Assembly (NCBI RefSeq): GCF_026719705.1
Contig: NZ_JAPPRR010000002.1
Location: 497,091 to 561,090, forward strand
Source: Pseudokordiimonas caeni
Lineage (GTDB): Bacteria > Pseudomonadota > Alphaproteobacteria > Sphingomonadales > Kordiimonadaceae
Direction of reading: 5' to 3'
Length of the DNA: 64,000 nucleotides
Position 1 is the first letter of the stretch, and each line of letters begins with the position of its first letter. Below are positions 9,963-19,068 of the stretch, piece after piece. The notes below the pieces were generated by a model. It did not search any database, was not told the DNA's origin, and worked only from the letters and a program-made list of their open reading frames with translations. The position numbers were made by a program, and so were the translations under genes.

Positions 9963-10660
9963 TGCTCGTCACCGCCATCACCCGGTCGCTCGGCCAATTT
10001 GACGATCCGGTTTTCCGCCGGCTCTTTTTCCTCGGGCTTGTCGTTTCTGCTGCCGTTCTTGGCGGCACGCTTTATGCGGGCTGGGTTTTCTGGCCGGCCG
10101 ACTATAAATCCGGCTATGAATGGATCGATGCTGGCGGTTATGTCGCCGTGTCGCTTCTCTCCATCTGGTTCCTTTTTCCCGCCATCGCCGTCACGGTGAT
10201 GAGCCTGTTTGCCGACCAGGTCTGCACGGCGGTGGAAAAACGGCATTATCCGGCGCGGGTCGGCCCCCGACCGGTGGGTATCCCCGAAACCGTCTGGGCC
10301 AGCCTGAAACTGATGGCACTGATGGTTCTTCTGAACCTTCTGGCCTTCGTACCCTACATGATCCTTCTTTTCTCGACTGGGGGGCTTGGCACGCTCGCGC
10401 TTTATCTCACGATCAACGGATTTCTCCTGTCGCGCGAATATTATGATCTGGTCATTCAACGGCATGCAGGCCCCCGCGCCGCCACCGCCTTTCGCAAGCG
10501 GGCAGGTGGCAGCATCTTTTTGGGCGGGGTCGCCATCGCGGGCCTGTTCATTGTGCCGATTTTCAATATACTGGCGCCGATTCTCGGGGCCGCACTGATG
10601 ACCCATATCGTGCAGATGCTGGCCGAAAGGGATGGCGGGATGCCATCCGCCGAGGCATGA
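9962..10660 (+). CDS. EI24/CysZ-like integral membrane protein
   Basis: This 232-residue membrane protein has hydrophobic segments at about residues 20-43, 60-82, 112-130, 135-150 and 180-212. The pattern resembles the EI24 (CysZ-type) family, which includes sulfate transporters and uncharacterised etoposide-induced 2.4-like proteins. No cys genes lie nearby, so sulfate transport should not be assumed. It is coupled to the HIT gene upstream by TGATG. Confidence 0.7.
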   Translation: MLVTAITRSLGQFDDPVFRRLFFLGLVVSAAVLGGTLYAGWVFWPADYKSGYEWIDAGGYVAVSLLSIWFLFPAIAVTVMSLFADQVCTAVEKRHYPARVGPRPVGIPETVWASLKLMALMVLLNLLAFVPYMILLFSTGGLGTLALYLTINGFLLSREYYDLVIQRHAGPRAATAFRKRAGGSIFLGGVAIAGLFIVPIFNILAPILGAALMTHIVQMLAERDGGMPSAEA

Positions 10661-10691
10661 CCAGACAGAGACCTGAAAGTAGTTGACGACG

Positions 10692-11165
10692 ATGGTTCGT
10701 TTTTCCGCCCTCACCCTGCCCTTCGCCCTCCTTCTTGTGGCCGCCTGCACCGACGCGACAACCCAGACGCCCGCACCGGTCGCTGCCGTGGACCCGGCGC
10801 CCGAAGCGCCCAAGGGGCCGCGCATGGCCACCAGCGACATGAAGGACGCACCCCAGATCGCCGCCGTTGAGACGGATGACCTGACCGAGGAATCCTTCAC
10901 GCCGCCCTTCTCGCCCGAGCGGCTTCTGGGCCTTGCTCCCCGCGATGTGGAAGGCGTGATCGGCGAACCCGGCCTGGTGCGTAACGACGGCCCGGTGACG
11001 GTGATGCTTTTCGAAGGCGACGACTGCGTTCTCGATGTTGTCTTCCGCGATGCCAAGGCTGCCAGCCTTGCTGCCCGCACGCCGCATGGCTCGGAAGCCG
11101 AGGTTGGCGCCTGCCTTGCCTATCTCCTGCGCGAAAACAATGTCGCAAGGGCCGTTTCCCGGTGA
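10692..11165 (+). CDS. putative lipoprotein, unknown function
   Basis: This 157-residue protein starts with a short lipoprotein signal (FALLLVAAC) and a lipobox Cys at residue 19, followed by a Pro/Ala-rich linker. The folded part begins near residue 65 (FSPERLLGLAPRDVEGVIGEP), a BamE/SmpA-like 'codes for a small alpha-beta fold' pattern common in alphaproteobacterial lipoproteins, with two Cys residues (DDCVLDV and VGACLAYLL) that could form a disulfide. The frame also has a TTG at 10683; the ATG at 10692 gives a better signal peptide. It overlaps the next gene by 4 bp. Confidence 0.75.
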   Translation: MVRFSALTLPFALLLVAACTDATTQTPAPVAAVDPAPEAPKGPRMATSDMKDAPQIAAVETDDLTEESFTPPFSPERLLGLAPRDVEGVIGEPGLVRNDGPVTVMLFEGDDCVLDVVFRDAKAASLAARTPHGSEAEVGACLAYLLRENNVARAVSR

Positions 11166-11419
11166 GTGCGGCGTCGAAGATCGATGTCGGGCTGATTGTC
11201 AAGCTGGCGGTCTGGAGCCTGATTGTCGGTGCTATCCTCTACTGGCTCGACCTCAGCCCCGGCGATGTTTACGGCTGGGTCGGCGACAAGCTCAATGGCC
11301 TGTGGCAATGGACGGTCGGCAACGGCCTCAATTATATGCTGCTTGGCGCCACCATCGTTGTGCCGGTCTATATCCTCCTGCGCCTCAAGGCCGGGATGAA
11401 ACGGCCGCCCAAAGGCTGA
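11162..11419 (+). CDS. small two-TM membrane protein, unknown
   Basis: An 85-residue protein with a GTG start overlapping the upstream stop (GTGA). Two hydrophobic helices (about residues 8-30 and 55-75) flank a short region GDVYGWVGDKLNGLWQWTVG. It may belong to the DUF6460-like small membrane proteins of Alphaproteobacteria, but this was not verified. The position between a lipoprotein gene and a methyltransferase gene gives no functional clue. Confidence 0.65.
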   Translation: MSAASKIDVGLIVKLAVWSLIVGAILYWLDLSPGDVYGWVGDKLNGLWQWTVGNGLNYMLLGATIVVPVYILLRLKAGMKRPPKG

Positions 11420-11423
11420 ACCC

Positions 11424-12071
11424 GTGACCGACAAACGTTTCTTCGAACCCCTCGATCATGGTAACGGCCGGCTGCACGCGCCTGCCACGTCGCGCAATCG
11501 CCAGCCGATCTATGAAGTGCTGAGGGAACACCTGCCCCAGCATGGCACGATCCTCGAGCTTGCCTGCGGCACCGGTGAGCATGCCGCTTTCATGGCACCG
11601 AAATTCAAGGCGCACCACTGGCTGCCGACGGATCTTGAGCGCGACCATCTGGTCAGCGCCCTGACCTGGGCGAAATATGTGGGAGCATCAAATATTCTCA
11701 CCCCCCGCAAGCTCGATGTGATGCAGGTGCCCTGGCCGCTCGATACCCTGCCGTCCGAGGTGACGGCGGTGCTGGCGATCAACCTCATCCATATCGCGCC
11801 GGTGGAGGCGATGCAGACGCTGATCCGCGAAGCGGCCCGTGTGCTGGCGCCCGGCGGCATCCTTTATTTCTATGGTCCCTTCAAGCGTAACGGCGAGCAT
11901 ACCGCGGCCTCGAACGAATTGTTCGACCAGTCCCTGAAGCTCAGGAACCCGCGTTGGGGCGTGCGCAACCTTGAAAGCGTGGCGGATATCGCCCTTCGCG
12001 CACAGTTCGCCGACCCCGACATTGTCGAGATGCCGGCGAACAATCTGTCGGTGATTTTCCGGAAGCTTTAG
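11424..12071 (+). CDS. DUF938 SAM-dependent methyltransferase-like protein
   Basis: This 215-residue protein has a class I methyltransferase fold. The SAM-binding motif I is ILELACGTGEHAAFMAP (about residue 43), preceded by the characteristic SRNRQPIYEVLREHLP. PTDLERDHL supplies the acidic ribose-binding end of strand 2, and AINLIHIAPVEAMQTLI the post-motif strand. DUF938 proteins are conserved in Proteobacteria and Metazoa (METTL26) with no assigned substrate. It overlaps the convergent olsB-like gene by 4 bp. Confidence 0.88.
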   Translation: MTDKRFFEPLDHGNGRLHAPATSRNRQPIYEVLREHLPQHGTILELACGTGEHAAFMAPKFKAHHWLPTDLERDHLVSALTWAKYVGASNILTPRKLDVMQVPWPLDTLPSEVTAVLAINLIHIAPVEAMQTLIREAARVLAPGGILYFYGPFKRNGEHTAASNELFDQSLKLRNPRWGVRNLESVADIALRAQFADPDIVEMPANNLSVIFRKL

Positions 12072-12955
12072 GCCGCTGCGGTGTCCTGACCGTCGTTCGC
12101 TTCGGCTGCCAGATCATAATGGCGGCTGTAGCGGTCGGCGATCTTTTCAACCGGCAGAAGGATGAACACGTCCGTCGTGCCGAACTGATGATCAATCACC
12201 GCGCCGTCGCCGATCAGGCAGCCAAGGCGAAGGTATCCCTTGATGAGAGGGGGCAACGCCCGGCGCGCCCGACGGGCATCGATCTCGCCCGCAGCCATCA
12301 TGTTCATCGGCACATAGCGGTCATCCAGTGCCTTGACGGCAAAGTCGTCCGGCACAAGATGATTGTGATGCAGGTAGGCGAACGCCTCGCGGAAGGCTTC
12401 GGGGTCGGTGCCCTCGAAGCTCGCGCAACCGAACATCCAGGCGATGCGATGCTCCTTCAGATATTCGGCGATGCCTTTCCACAGCATGTTGATCGTGCTG
12501 TTGGCGCGGTAATCGGGATGCACGCACGACCGGCCAAGCTCCAGAAGCTGGCGGCCACCGCCCAGATTCTGGCGGAACTCAGCACTCATCAGGGTCGAAA
12601 GGTCAAACTCGCTCGCTGAATAAAAACCCTTGTGACGCTCGGCCACTTCCTGCCGCAGCAGGCGGTAGGTGCCCACAATCCGCTTCGATTTCGGCAGGTC
12701 ATGGTCGATCACCAGAAGATGGTCGGCGATGGCGTCATAGGCATCGATATCGCGGCGGGTCAGGCGGCAGGTCCAGTCGGGCCTTGCCTGCATTTCCTCG
12801 TAGAAGATCGAATAGCGCAGCTTTTGCGCCGCCTTGATCTCGTTCCACGAACGGGCGAGGCGCACTTCAAGGCTGCCGACACGACCGTAGGTCTGGGCGC
12901 CGGCGATGGCTTGCGCTGCATAAATGCGGGGGCGAAGGAGGGCGTAACGTTTCAT
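12068..12955 (-). CDS. OlsB-type GNAT acyltransferase (putative ornithine N-acyltransferase)
   Basis: This 295-residue protein has the acyl-ACP-dependent GNAT fold of OlsB/Acetyltransf_5 proteins: LEVRLARSWNEIKAAQKLRYSIF at the N-terminus, CDHLLVID-like strand DHLLVIDHD, GTYRLLRQEVAE, and LELGRSCVHPDYR. OlsB enzymes acylate ornithine with 3-hydroxyacyl groups as the first step in making phosphate-free ornithine membrane lipids. No olsA-like partner lies next to it, so the substrate is inferred by family only. The ATG at 12955 has an AAGGA site 8 nt upstream; an ATG at 12964 is an alternative. Confidence 0.82.
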   Translation of the reverse strand: MKRYALLRPRIYAAQAIAGAQTYGRVGSLEVRLARSWNEIKAAQKLRYSIFYEEMQARPDWTCRLTRRDIDAYDAIADHLLVIDHDLPKSKRIVGTYRLLRQEVAERHKGFYSASEFDLSTLMSAEFRQNLGGGRQLLELGRSCVHPDYRANSTINMLWKGIAEYLKEHRIAWMFGCASFEGTDPEAFREAFAYLHHNHLVPDDFAVKALDDRYVPMNMMAAGEIDARRARRALPPLIKGYLRLGCLIGDGAVIDHQFGTTDVFILLPVEKIADRYSRHYDLAAEANDGQDTAAA

Positions 12956-13030
12956 CTGGACCATCCTTGGATATTGGCCTTCATCGTTATCGGCACGTCA
13001 TACGCCCCCTTGATGACAAAGGCATGACAT

Positions 13031-14332
13031 TCATCGGATGGCGGACGGTGCCTTTGCGGCTCGGCGCCAGAGTATCACGAGGACGACAAGCCCCGGAAGC
13101 GCGATGAGGCCGGACAGGATGAAGAACTGTACCCAGCCGAGGCTTTCGACCATCACGCCCGACGAGGTGCCGAACAGTGCGCGGGCTTGACTCGCAAGCG
13201 AGGAGAGGAGCGCATATTGCGTGGCTGTGAAGGCAAGGTTGCAGAGACTGGAGAGATAAGCGATGACGACCGTGTTGCCTAGCCCGGTGGCGAAATTCTC
13301 CGCCGCCACGGTGATCGCCAGCGCCATATTGTCGTGCCCGACGATGGCGAGCCACGCGAAGACGAAATTGGTGGCCATCATCAGTACGCCAGCGATGAAC
13401 AGGGCGCGGTAGGTGCCGGCGACCCCATACAGAAAACCACCAAGCGCAATCCCCGCCCAAAGGGCAAAGGTGCCGACTGCCTTGTTATAATCCGCAATCT
13501 CGCCGTCGGTGAAACCGAGGTCCACGAGAAGCGGCCCGGTCATGATAGCGGCAAGCGCATCGCCGGCCTTATAGAGGAAGATGAAGGCGAGGATCAGAAG
13601 CCAGCCGTCGCGGCTCGTGAATTCCTTGAAGGGCAGGATCACCGCCTCGCGGAAGAAGGTCATGAAGCGCGAGGCTTTGTGGGCGGCATGGTCCTGCTCG
13701 ATCAGGGCTTCGGCTTTGGTGTGGTCGGGTTCGCCGATCCAGAGGGCAGCAAGTGCGCCCGGAATGACAAGCACGGCTAGCGACAGGATGGCGACGTGCC
13801 AGCCGTAGATATCGGCAATGTGCAACGTGCCGAATCCGGCAAGCAGGCCACCGGCGCGGTAGCCGAAGGCGACCATGGCGGCTGCGTGGGCCAGCTGGTG
13901 CCTTTCGCTGATTTCGATCCGGTAGGCGTCGATGACGATATCCTGGCTTGCCGACAGGAAGCCGGCGGCGATCACCAGAAGCCCGACAAGGGCGACATCC
14001 AGCGAGGGGTCGAGCGTCGAAAGCGCCACGATCACCGCGACAAGCGCGATCTGGATCAGAAAGAGCCAGGACCGCCGATGCCCGATAAGGCGGGCAAACG
14101 GGCCGAGATGCAGCCGGTCGATCACCGGTGACCACAGGAACTTCCAGGCATAGGGCACGGTGGCGAGCGCAAAGATGCCGATGGTTTTCTTGTCGACGCC
14201 ATAACGCGCCAGCCAGATACCGGTAAGGCTGACCACCAGCGTCAGCGGAAAGCCGCTTGAAATGCCGAGCAGGAAGTTGGCGAGTGTCGCGCGGGCGAAA
14301 TAGGGCTTCAGGCCCGCCGCAAGCCGGTTCAT
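13031..14332 (-). CDS. MFS transporter, AmpG-like (muropeptide permease family)
   Basis: This 433-residue protein has about 12 hydrophobic helices. The N-terminus FLLGISSGFPLTLVVSLTGIWLARYGVDKKTIG and the following YAWKFLWSPVIDRLH are characteristic of AmpG/PAT1 family MFS proteins, which import anhydromuropeptides or acyl-CoA-like solutes. A muropeptide role would fit with mltA in the same window, but specificity cannot be read from the sequence. The long frame begins at 14464; the ATG at 14332 overlaps the upstream hot-dog gene stop (ATGA) and gives the conserved start. Confidence 0.82.
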   Translation of the reverse strand: MNRLAAGLKPYFARATLANFLLGISSGFPLTLVVSLTGIWLARYGVDKKTIGIFALATVPYAWKFLWSPVIDRLHLGPFARLIGHRRSWLFLIQIALVAVIVALSTLDPSLDVALVGLLVIAAGFLSASQDIVIDAYRIEISERHQLAHAAAMVAFGYRAGGLLAGFGTLHIADIYGWHVAILSLAVLVIPGALAALWIGEPDHTKAEALIEQDHAAHKASRFMTFFREAVILPFKEFTSRDGWLLILAFIFLYKAGDALAAIMTGPLLVDLGFTDGEIADYNKAVGTFALWAGIALGGFLYGVAGTYRALFIAGVLMMATNFVFAWLAIVGHDNMALAITVAAENFATGLGNTVVIAYLSSLCNLAFTATQYALLSSLASQARALFGTSSGVMVESLGWVQFFILSGLIALPGLVVLVILWRRAAKAPSAIR

Positions 14333-15075
14333 GCAGCTGCCCCGGCGATGACGGCAGCATCCACCTTCACCCACAGGCCGAGCGCTTTGGCGACAATCGT
14401 GCCATCGGCGCGGACAAGCGCGGTGCCACACTGGCGCTTGCGGCCCTCGCCGCCAAGGTTCCAACCCATCACGGTGACGGGTTCGTCCACCTTGAGGCTG
14501 CCGCTGATTTCAGCGGTCAGTCGCCCGAGGAGCGCGGGCTCGCCGCACGCACAGGCGAAATAGCCGGGGCAATCAAGCGCCGACCACAGGAACACGGGGT
14601 CGACGGTCAGTGCGCCGGGGCGGGCGAGGCTGGCGTCGGGCGTCCATGTGGTGGCGACGACATCCGGCCGGTCTTTTACCTCATGGCAGGCGATGCACAG
14701 GCCGTCGCCGGGCTTGCGGTCGGCGCCGCAGACAAAACAGGTGCCAAACGGCCGGAAGGCGCCTTCGCGTTCAAGTGCGTTCAACGGGCCGGGCAGGATA
14801 TCGTCGGCCGCCGGCACGGCGGGTACGTCAAGATCAAGCGTCACGGCGGTGGCCACACCGAGAAGCCGGTCGTCAAGGCTGAGCCGAGCTTCCTGCGGGC
14901 TTGCCGTCAGGGTGAGGGGGATCTCCAGGGGTGGTGGAGCCTTCAGGCTCGCTTCAACCGCGCCGTTGTAGCCGGCTTCCACCATGGCCTGCCCCAGAAG
15001 CCCGCACACATAGCCGCCATTGCCGCTGGTCGGTGGGCCTTTGTAACGGCTGTCGATCCGGATGGTTTTGAGCAT
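14329..15075 (-). CDS. hot-dog fold (thioesterase-like) protein with two CxxC pairs
   Basis: This 248-residue protein resembles predicted acyl-thioesterase/hot-dog proteins: SGNGGYVCGLLGQAM near the N-terminus, the central FGTCFVCGADRKPGDGL, and DPVFLWSALDCPGYFA. In place of the usual single CxxC it has CFVC followed after nine residues by CIAC (about residues 124-141), and CACG further on. This could form a zinc knuckle. It is the first gene of the minus-strand pair with the AmpG-like permease and is divergent from rsmB. Substrate is unknown. Confidence 0.7.
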   Translation of the reverse strand: MLKTIRIDSRYKGPPTSGNGGYVCGLLGQAMVEAGYNGAVEASLKAPPPLEIPLTLTASPQEARLSLDDRLLGVATAVTLDLDVPAVPAADDILPGPLNALEREGAFRPFGTCFVCGADRKPGDGLCIACHEVKDRPDVVATTWTPDASLARPGALTVDPVFLWSALDCPGYFACACGEPALLGRLTAEISGSLKVDEPVTVMGWNLGGEGRKRQCGTALVRADGTIVAKALGLWVKVDAAVIAGAAA

Positions 15076-15171
15076 CGCTTCTCTCCCCTCGAGAAAAAGC
15101 CTTAGCGCGGCCGTGGGCACCGGCGCAAGTTCCGCTTTCTTCTGTCGCGCCTTTGTGGTCAAAGGAGGGCC

Positions 15172-16506
15172 ATGAGCGACAAGAAAACAGAGATGACGGC
15201 CGGCATACCAGCCCGGACCGTGGCCGTGCGTGTGCTGATGGCGGTGCTCCTCAAGGGGCGGCCGTTCGAGGCGGCGTTTGATGAACTGTCGGCGGGCGCG
15301 AAGCTCGAGCCGCGCGACCGCGCCTTTGCGCTCGAACTCGTGATGACCGTGCTGCGCCGCAAGGGCAGCCTCACCCATGTGATGGACGGTCTTCTCTCTA
15401 AGGGCGGCCTGCCGTTTGAAGCCACATGGACGCGCCATGCGCTTCTGGTGGCGCTTGCCCAGCTCCTGATCCTCGATACACCGGCGCATGCGGCGGTCGA
15501 TCAGACGGTTGGCCTCATCAAAAACCTAAACGGCAAGGAAGCGGGCTTCGCACCACTCGTCAACGCGGTCCTGCGCCGCGCCGTGCGTGAAAAGGATGAG
15601 TGGGTCGCTGCCCTCAATGCAGCCCCCGAGCTTGATGTTGCCGACTGGCTGCGCGAAAGCTGGACGGAAGCATATGGGCGTGAGGCCGTCGCCGCGATTG
15701 GCCTGTCGCTCCGCTCCGTGCCGCCGCTTGACATCAGCCTGAAGGACGAGGGCAGTAAAGTTGTCTGGGCTGAAAAGCTGCAAGCAACCCTGATGCCCAC
15801 AGGCACGCTCCGCCGCGGCCTGACCGATGTGCGGGCCCTGCCCGGCTTCGAGGCGGGTGACTGGTGGGTGCAGGATATGGCTGCCGCCATCCCGGCCACG
15901 CTCCTTGGGGATGTGTCCGGCAAGCATGTGCTGGACCTCTGCGCTGCCCCTGGCGGCAAGACGATGCAGCTGGCGGCACGCGGTGCCCACGTCACGGCGG
16001 TTGACCGCAACAAGAACCGTTTGAAGCGTCTGGCCGAGAATATCGCCCGTGTCCGCCTTGAGGAACGGGTGGAGATCGAGGCTGAAGACGCTGCCTCCTA
16101 TGTGCCGGCCGTGGCGGCAGCCGACGCGATCCTTGTGGACGCTCCCTGCTCGGCGACCGGTACGCTCCGCCGCAATCCCGATGTGATGTGGACCAAGGGC
16201 CGGGCCGATGTCGAAAAGCTTGCCGATCTGCAGGCCCGCATCCTTGACCATGCCTTCAGCCTGCTGCCCGCCGGCGGCCGGATGGTTTACTGTGTCTGCT
16301 CGCTGGAGCCATCAGAAGGCATCGACCAAATCGAGGCCTTTCTGGTCCGCACGCCGGAAGCCCGCCGGGAGGCGTTAACTGTCGATGATGTCGGCGGGAT
16401 TTCGGCCTTTGTCACGGAGAAGGGCGACCTTCTGACCCTGCCTTCGATGCAGGCCGATGAAGGCGGTGTCGATGGCTTCTATGCGGCCCGCATCATTCGG
16501 GCCTGA
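15172..16506 (+). CDS. rsmB: 16S rRNA (cytosine967-C5)-methyltransferase RsmB-like
   Basis: This 444-residue protein has an N-terminal NusB-like RNA-binding domain (about residues 10-140) and a C-terminal NOL1/NOP2/Sun methyltransferase domain. Catalytic motifs are LDLCAAPGGKTMQLA (SAM binding), VDAPCSATGTLRRNPD (motif IV Cys) and MVYCVCSLEP (motif VI, nucleophilic Cys). It methylates a cytosine in 16S rRNA; C967 is the usual target of the family. A strong AAAGGAGG site precedes the ATG. rpe, a heparinase-like gene and purH follow, an order common in Alphaproteobacteria. Confidence 0.94.
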   Translation: MSDKKTEMTAGIPARTVAVRVLMAVLLKGRPFEAAFDELSAGAKLEPRDRAFALELVMTVLRRKGSLTHVMDGLLSKGGLPFEATWTRHALLVALAQLLILDTPAHAAVDQTVGLIKNLNGKEAGFAPLVNAVLRRAVREKDEWVAALNAAPELDVADWLRESWTEAYGREAVAAIGLSLRSVPPLDISLKDEGSKVVWAEKLQATLMPTGTLRRGLTDVRALPGFEAGDWWVQDMAAAIPATLLGDVSGKHVLDLCAAPGGKTMQLAARGAHVTAVDRNKNRLKRLAENIARVRLEERVEIEAEDAASYVPAVAAADAILVDAPCSATGTLRRNPDVMWTKGRADVEKLADLQARILDHAFSLLPAGGRMVYCVCSLEPSEGIDQIEAFLVRTPEARREALTVDDVGGISAFVTEKGDLLTLPSMQADEGGVDGFYAARIIRA

Positions 16507-16569
16507 AAGCCGCTAAAATCCCCGTGTCTCCGCCTTGCGGGGGAGGGGCGTGAATGCTATGAGGCGCCT

Positions 16570-17229
16570 ATGAGCAACAATATCAAAATAGCCCCTTCGA
16601 TTCTCTCCGCCGACTTCGCGAAGCTCGGGGAAGAGGTGCGTGCCGTCGACCTCGCCGGCGCCGATTATATCCATATCGATGTGATGGACGGCCATTATGT
16701 GCCGAACATCACGATCGGCCCAGACGTCGTGAAGGCGCTAAGGCCACATACGGACAAGGTTTTCGACGTGCATCTGATGATCGCACCGGTCGATCCGTAT
16801 CTTGAAGCCTTCGCGAACGCAGGCTCGGACATCATCACCGTGCATGCCGAGGCCGGCCCGCACACGCACCGGACGCTTCAGGCGATCCGCAACCTTGGCA
16901 AAAAGCCGGGTATCTCGCTCAATCCGTCGACACCTGAAGGCGTGCTTGAATATCTCTATGAAGACGTGAACCTCATCCTTGTGATGTCGGTGAACCCCGG
17001 TTTCGGCGGCCAGTCCTTCATCACCAGCCAGCTCCGCAAGATCGAGGCGATCCGCAAGCGTATCGATGCCCTCGGCCTTGATATCGACCTTCAGGTCGAT
17101 GGCGGCGTGAATGTGGAAACTGCGAAGCAGGTGATTGCGGCGGGCGCCAACGTGCTCGTGGCTGGCAGCGCCACCTTCAAGGGTGGCCCGTCGAAATATG
17201 CCGACAATATCAAGGCCCTCAGGGGATAA
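16570..17229 (+). CDS. rpe: ribulose-phosphate 3-epimerase
   Basis: Rpe (219 residues) interconverts ribulose-5-phosphate and xylulose-5-phosphate in the pentose phosphate pathway. The TIM-barrel signatures are complete: [32 protein letters not shown] with the metal-ligand His and catalytic Asp, [23 protein letters not shown], and [11 protein letters not shown] with the second catalytic Asp. The length is standard. Confidence 0.97.
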   Translation: MSNNIKIAPSILSADFAKLGEEVRAVDLAGADYIHIDVMDGHYVPNITIGPDVVKALRPHTDKVFDVHLMIAPVDPYLEAFANAGSDIITVHAEAGPHTHRTLQAIRNLGKKPGISLNPSTPEGVLEYLYEDVNLILVMSVNPGFGGQSFITSQLRKIEAIRKRIDALGLDIDLQVDGGVNVETAKQVIAAGANVLVAGSATFKGGPSKYADNIKALRG

Positions 17230-17258
17230 ATCCTCATTCACAGAAAGGACCGGCGGGC

Positions 17259-19004
17259 GTGAAACCGGCCAGCCAGCAATTTTCGCTTCTCGATGTCGCC
17301 GGCGCTGCCCAGCGCGCCGAGATCGTCCGTGCGAAAGGCCGTGGAACGCTTGCTGAAGTCCGGGACAACTTTTTCCGAAGCCTCCGTGAATGGGGATACA
17401 GAACAAAGCTTTATGGTCACCGCCTGAAGGGGCGACACCCGGTCCAACTTCTGTTCTCGCCGGATGACCCGGCCCCCGGCAGCGCCGTTATGGGGTCAGC
17501 CCTTCTCGGCGGCGAGATGATGGCGGGCGAGACAAGCCTGCCGATTGACGACAATTTCTGGAAGCTCCTCACCATTTCGGGCGCCGACGCCTTCGCCTAT
17601 GCCCACCGCTTTCACTGGCTGCAGGATCTGGCGCAGGTGGGCGACCAGCGTGAGGCGCGTGCGGTGGCCGAGCGTCTCACCCGCGGCTGGCTCGCCATCG
17701 GGCAGGATTATGATCCAGCCATCTGGGCAGCAGAGACGCTGGCCCGGCGGCTCATCCACTGGCTGGCGCATGCGCCGCTGGTCATGTCGTCGGGTGATCT
17801 TGTCTATCGCTCGTCGATTCTACTGACCATGGCGCGGCAGGCCCGCCACCTGATGCGGGTGCTGGATGATGCCGATCCCGGCCTTCCGCGCCTTTACACA
17901 ACAGCAGCTCTTACCATGGCTGGTGTCCTGTTGCCTGGCGGGCAGGCATGGCGACTGAAGGGCGTGAAGGCGCTGGAGCGGCAGGTTACGGCTTTCGTCC
18001 TGCCCGACGGCGGCCCGGCGAGCCGTGATCCTTCGGACGCCATCCGCGCCATGCAGCTTCTGATCCTTGTGCGGGACAGCTTCGTGGGGGTGAAGGGCGA
18101 ACCGCCTGCCTTCCTGCAAACGGCACTTGACCGGATCGGGCCTTTCATCCGCGCGCTCCGCCATGGGGACAGCAGTTTCGCCGGTTTCAACGGCGTGTCG
18201 GCCGAAGGTGGCCACGGGACGGACGCAGTGCTCGCGGCATCGGATGCGCGCGGCAAGCCGATCGAGAACGCCGCCCACACGGGCTACCAGCGGATGGCGC
18301 TCGGGCGCGGCTGTGTGATCGTCGATTCCGGCCCGCCGCCGGCGCCGGAGCTGTCGCGCCACGCGCATGCCGGCACCGGCAGTTTCGAATTTTCGCACGG
18401 GGCCGACCGGATCATCGTCAATATGGGCTCGGGTCCGGAAAGCGGGCCGCTTGCCTCCCTGCATGGTCTTGCGCGGACAAGTGCGGCGCATTCAACCCTG
18501 ATCATCGGGGACCGTAACTCGTGCCGGATTCTCGATGACGGGCGGCTCGGCGACGGCGTCCGCAGCGTGACGGCATCGCGCGAAGCGGGGCCAGACGGCA
18601 CCCTTCTCGAGATCGCGCACGATGGTTATGTGAAGCGGTTCGGCGCGCGGCATATCCGCAAGCTTTACCTGCGCCCGGATGGTAACCGGCTGGACGGGGC
18701 CGATATCCTCTCTTCCACACGGCGGCGCGGGATGGGCAGCGGCGAAGTCTTGTTGCGCTTTCATCTGCACCCCGCTATCAAGCCCCGCGAGGATGAAGGT
18801 GGCATGATTTTCCTCGAGACGCGCAGTGGCTCCCTGTGGCGCTTCACAGTGGAGGGCGGCGCAGCCCGGCTTGAGGAAAGCCTCTATCTGCCGCGCCCGA
18901 CCGATATGCAGGGCACGCACCAGATCGTGGTCCGCCTCGACCGCAGCGACGGCCTTGAAATGGGTTGCGCGTGGGCCCTCGTCCGGGTGAGTAGCAAAAT
19001 CTGA
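17259..19004 (+). CDS. heparinase II/III family protein
   Basis: This 581-residue protein has an N-terminal alpha-helical toroid (about residues 90-300) and a C-terminal heparinase II/III beta-sandwich, recognisable from GHGTDAVLAASDARGKP and the HAHAGTGSFEFSHG segment at about residues 368-380. Alphaproteobacterial members beside rsmB/rpe and purH are conserved but uncharacterised; they lack an obvious signal peptide here, unlike secreted polysaccharide lyases. The GTG start has an AGAAAGGA site upstream. Enzymatic activity is not assured. Confidence 0.88.
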   Translation: MKPASQQFSLLDVAGAAQRAEIVRAKGRGTLAEVRDNFFRSLREWGYRTKLYGHRLKGRHPVQLLFSPDDPAPGSAVMGSALLGGEMMAGETSLPIDDNFWKLLTISGADAFAYAHRFHWLQDLAQVGDQREARAVAERLTRGWLAIGQDYDPAIWAAETLARRLIHWLAHAPLVMSSGDLVYRSSILLTMARQARHLMRVLDDADPGLPRLYTTAALTMAGVLLPGGQAWRLKGVKALERQVTAFVLPDGGPASRDPSDAIRAMQLLILVRDSFVGVKGEPPAFLQTALDRIGPFIRALRHGDSSFAGFNGVSAEGGHGTDAVLAASDARGKPIENAAHTGYQRMALGRGCVIVDSGPPPAPELSRHAHAGTGSFEFSHGADRIIVNMGSGPESGPLASLHGLARTSAAHSTLIIGDRNSCRILDDGRLGDGVRSVTASREAGPDGTLLEIAHDGYVKRFGARHIRKLYLRPDGNRLDGADILSSTRRRGMGSGEVLLRFHLHPAIKPREDEGGMIFLETRSGSLWRFTVEGGAARLEESLYLPRPTDMQGTHQIVVRLDRSDGLEMGCAWALVRVSSKI

Positions 19005-19068
19005 CGGCGCAGGCGCCGGGCACCGGGTCCGGTCTGCCACGCCCTTTTATTAAAGCAAGGCTTGGTAC

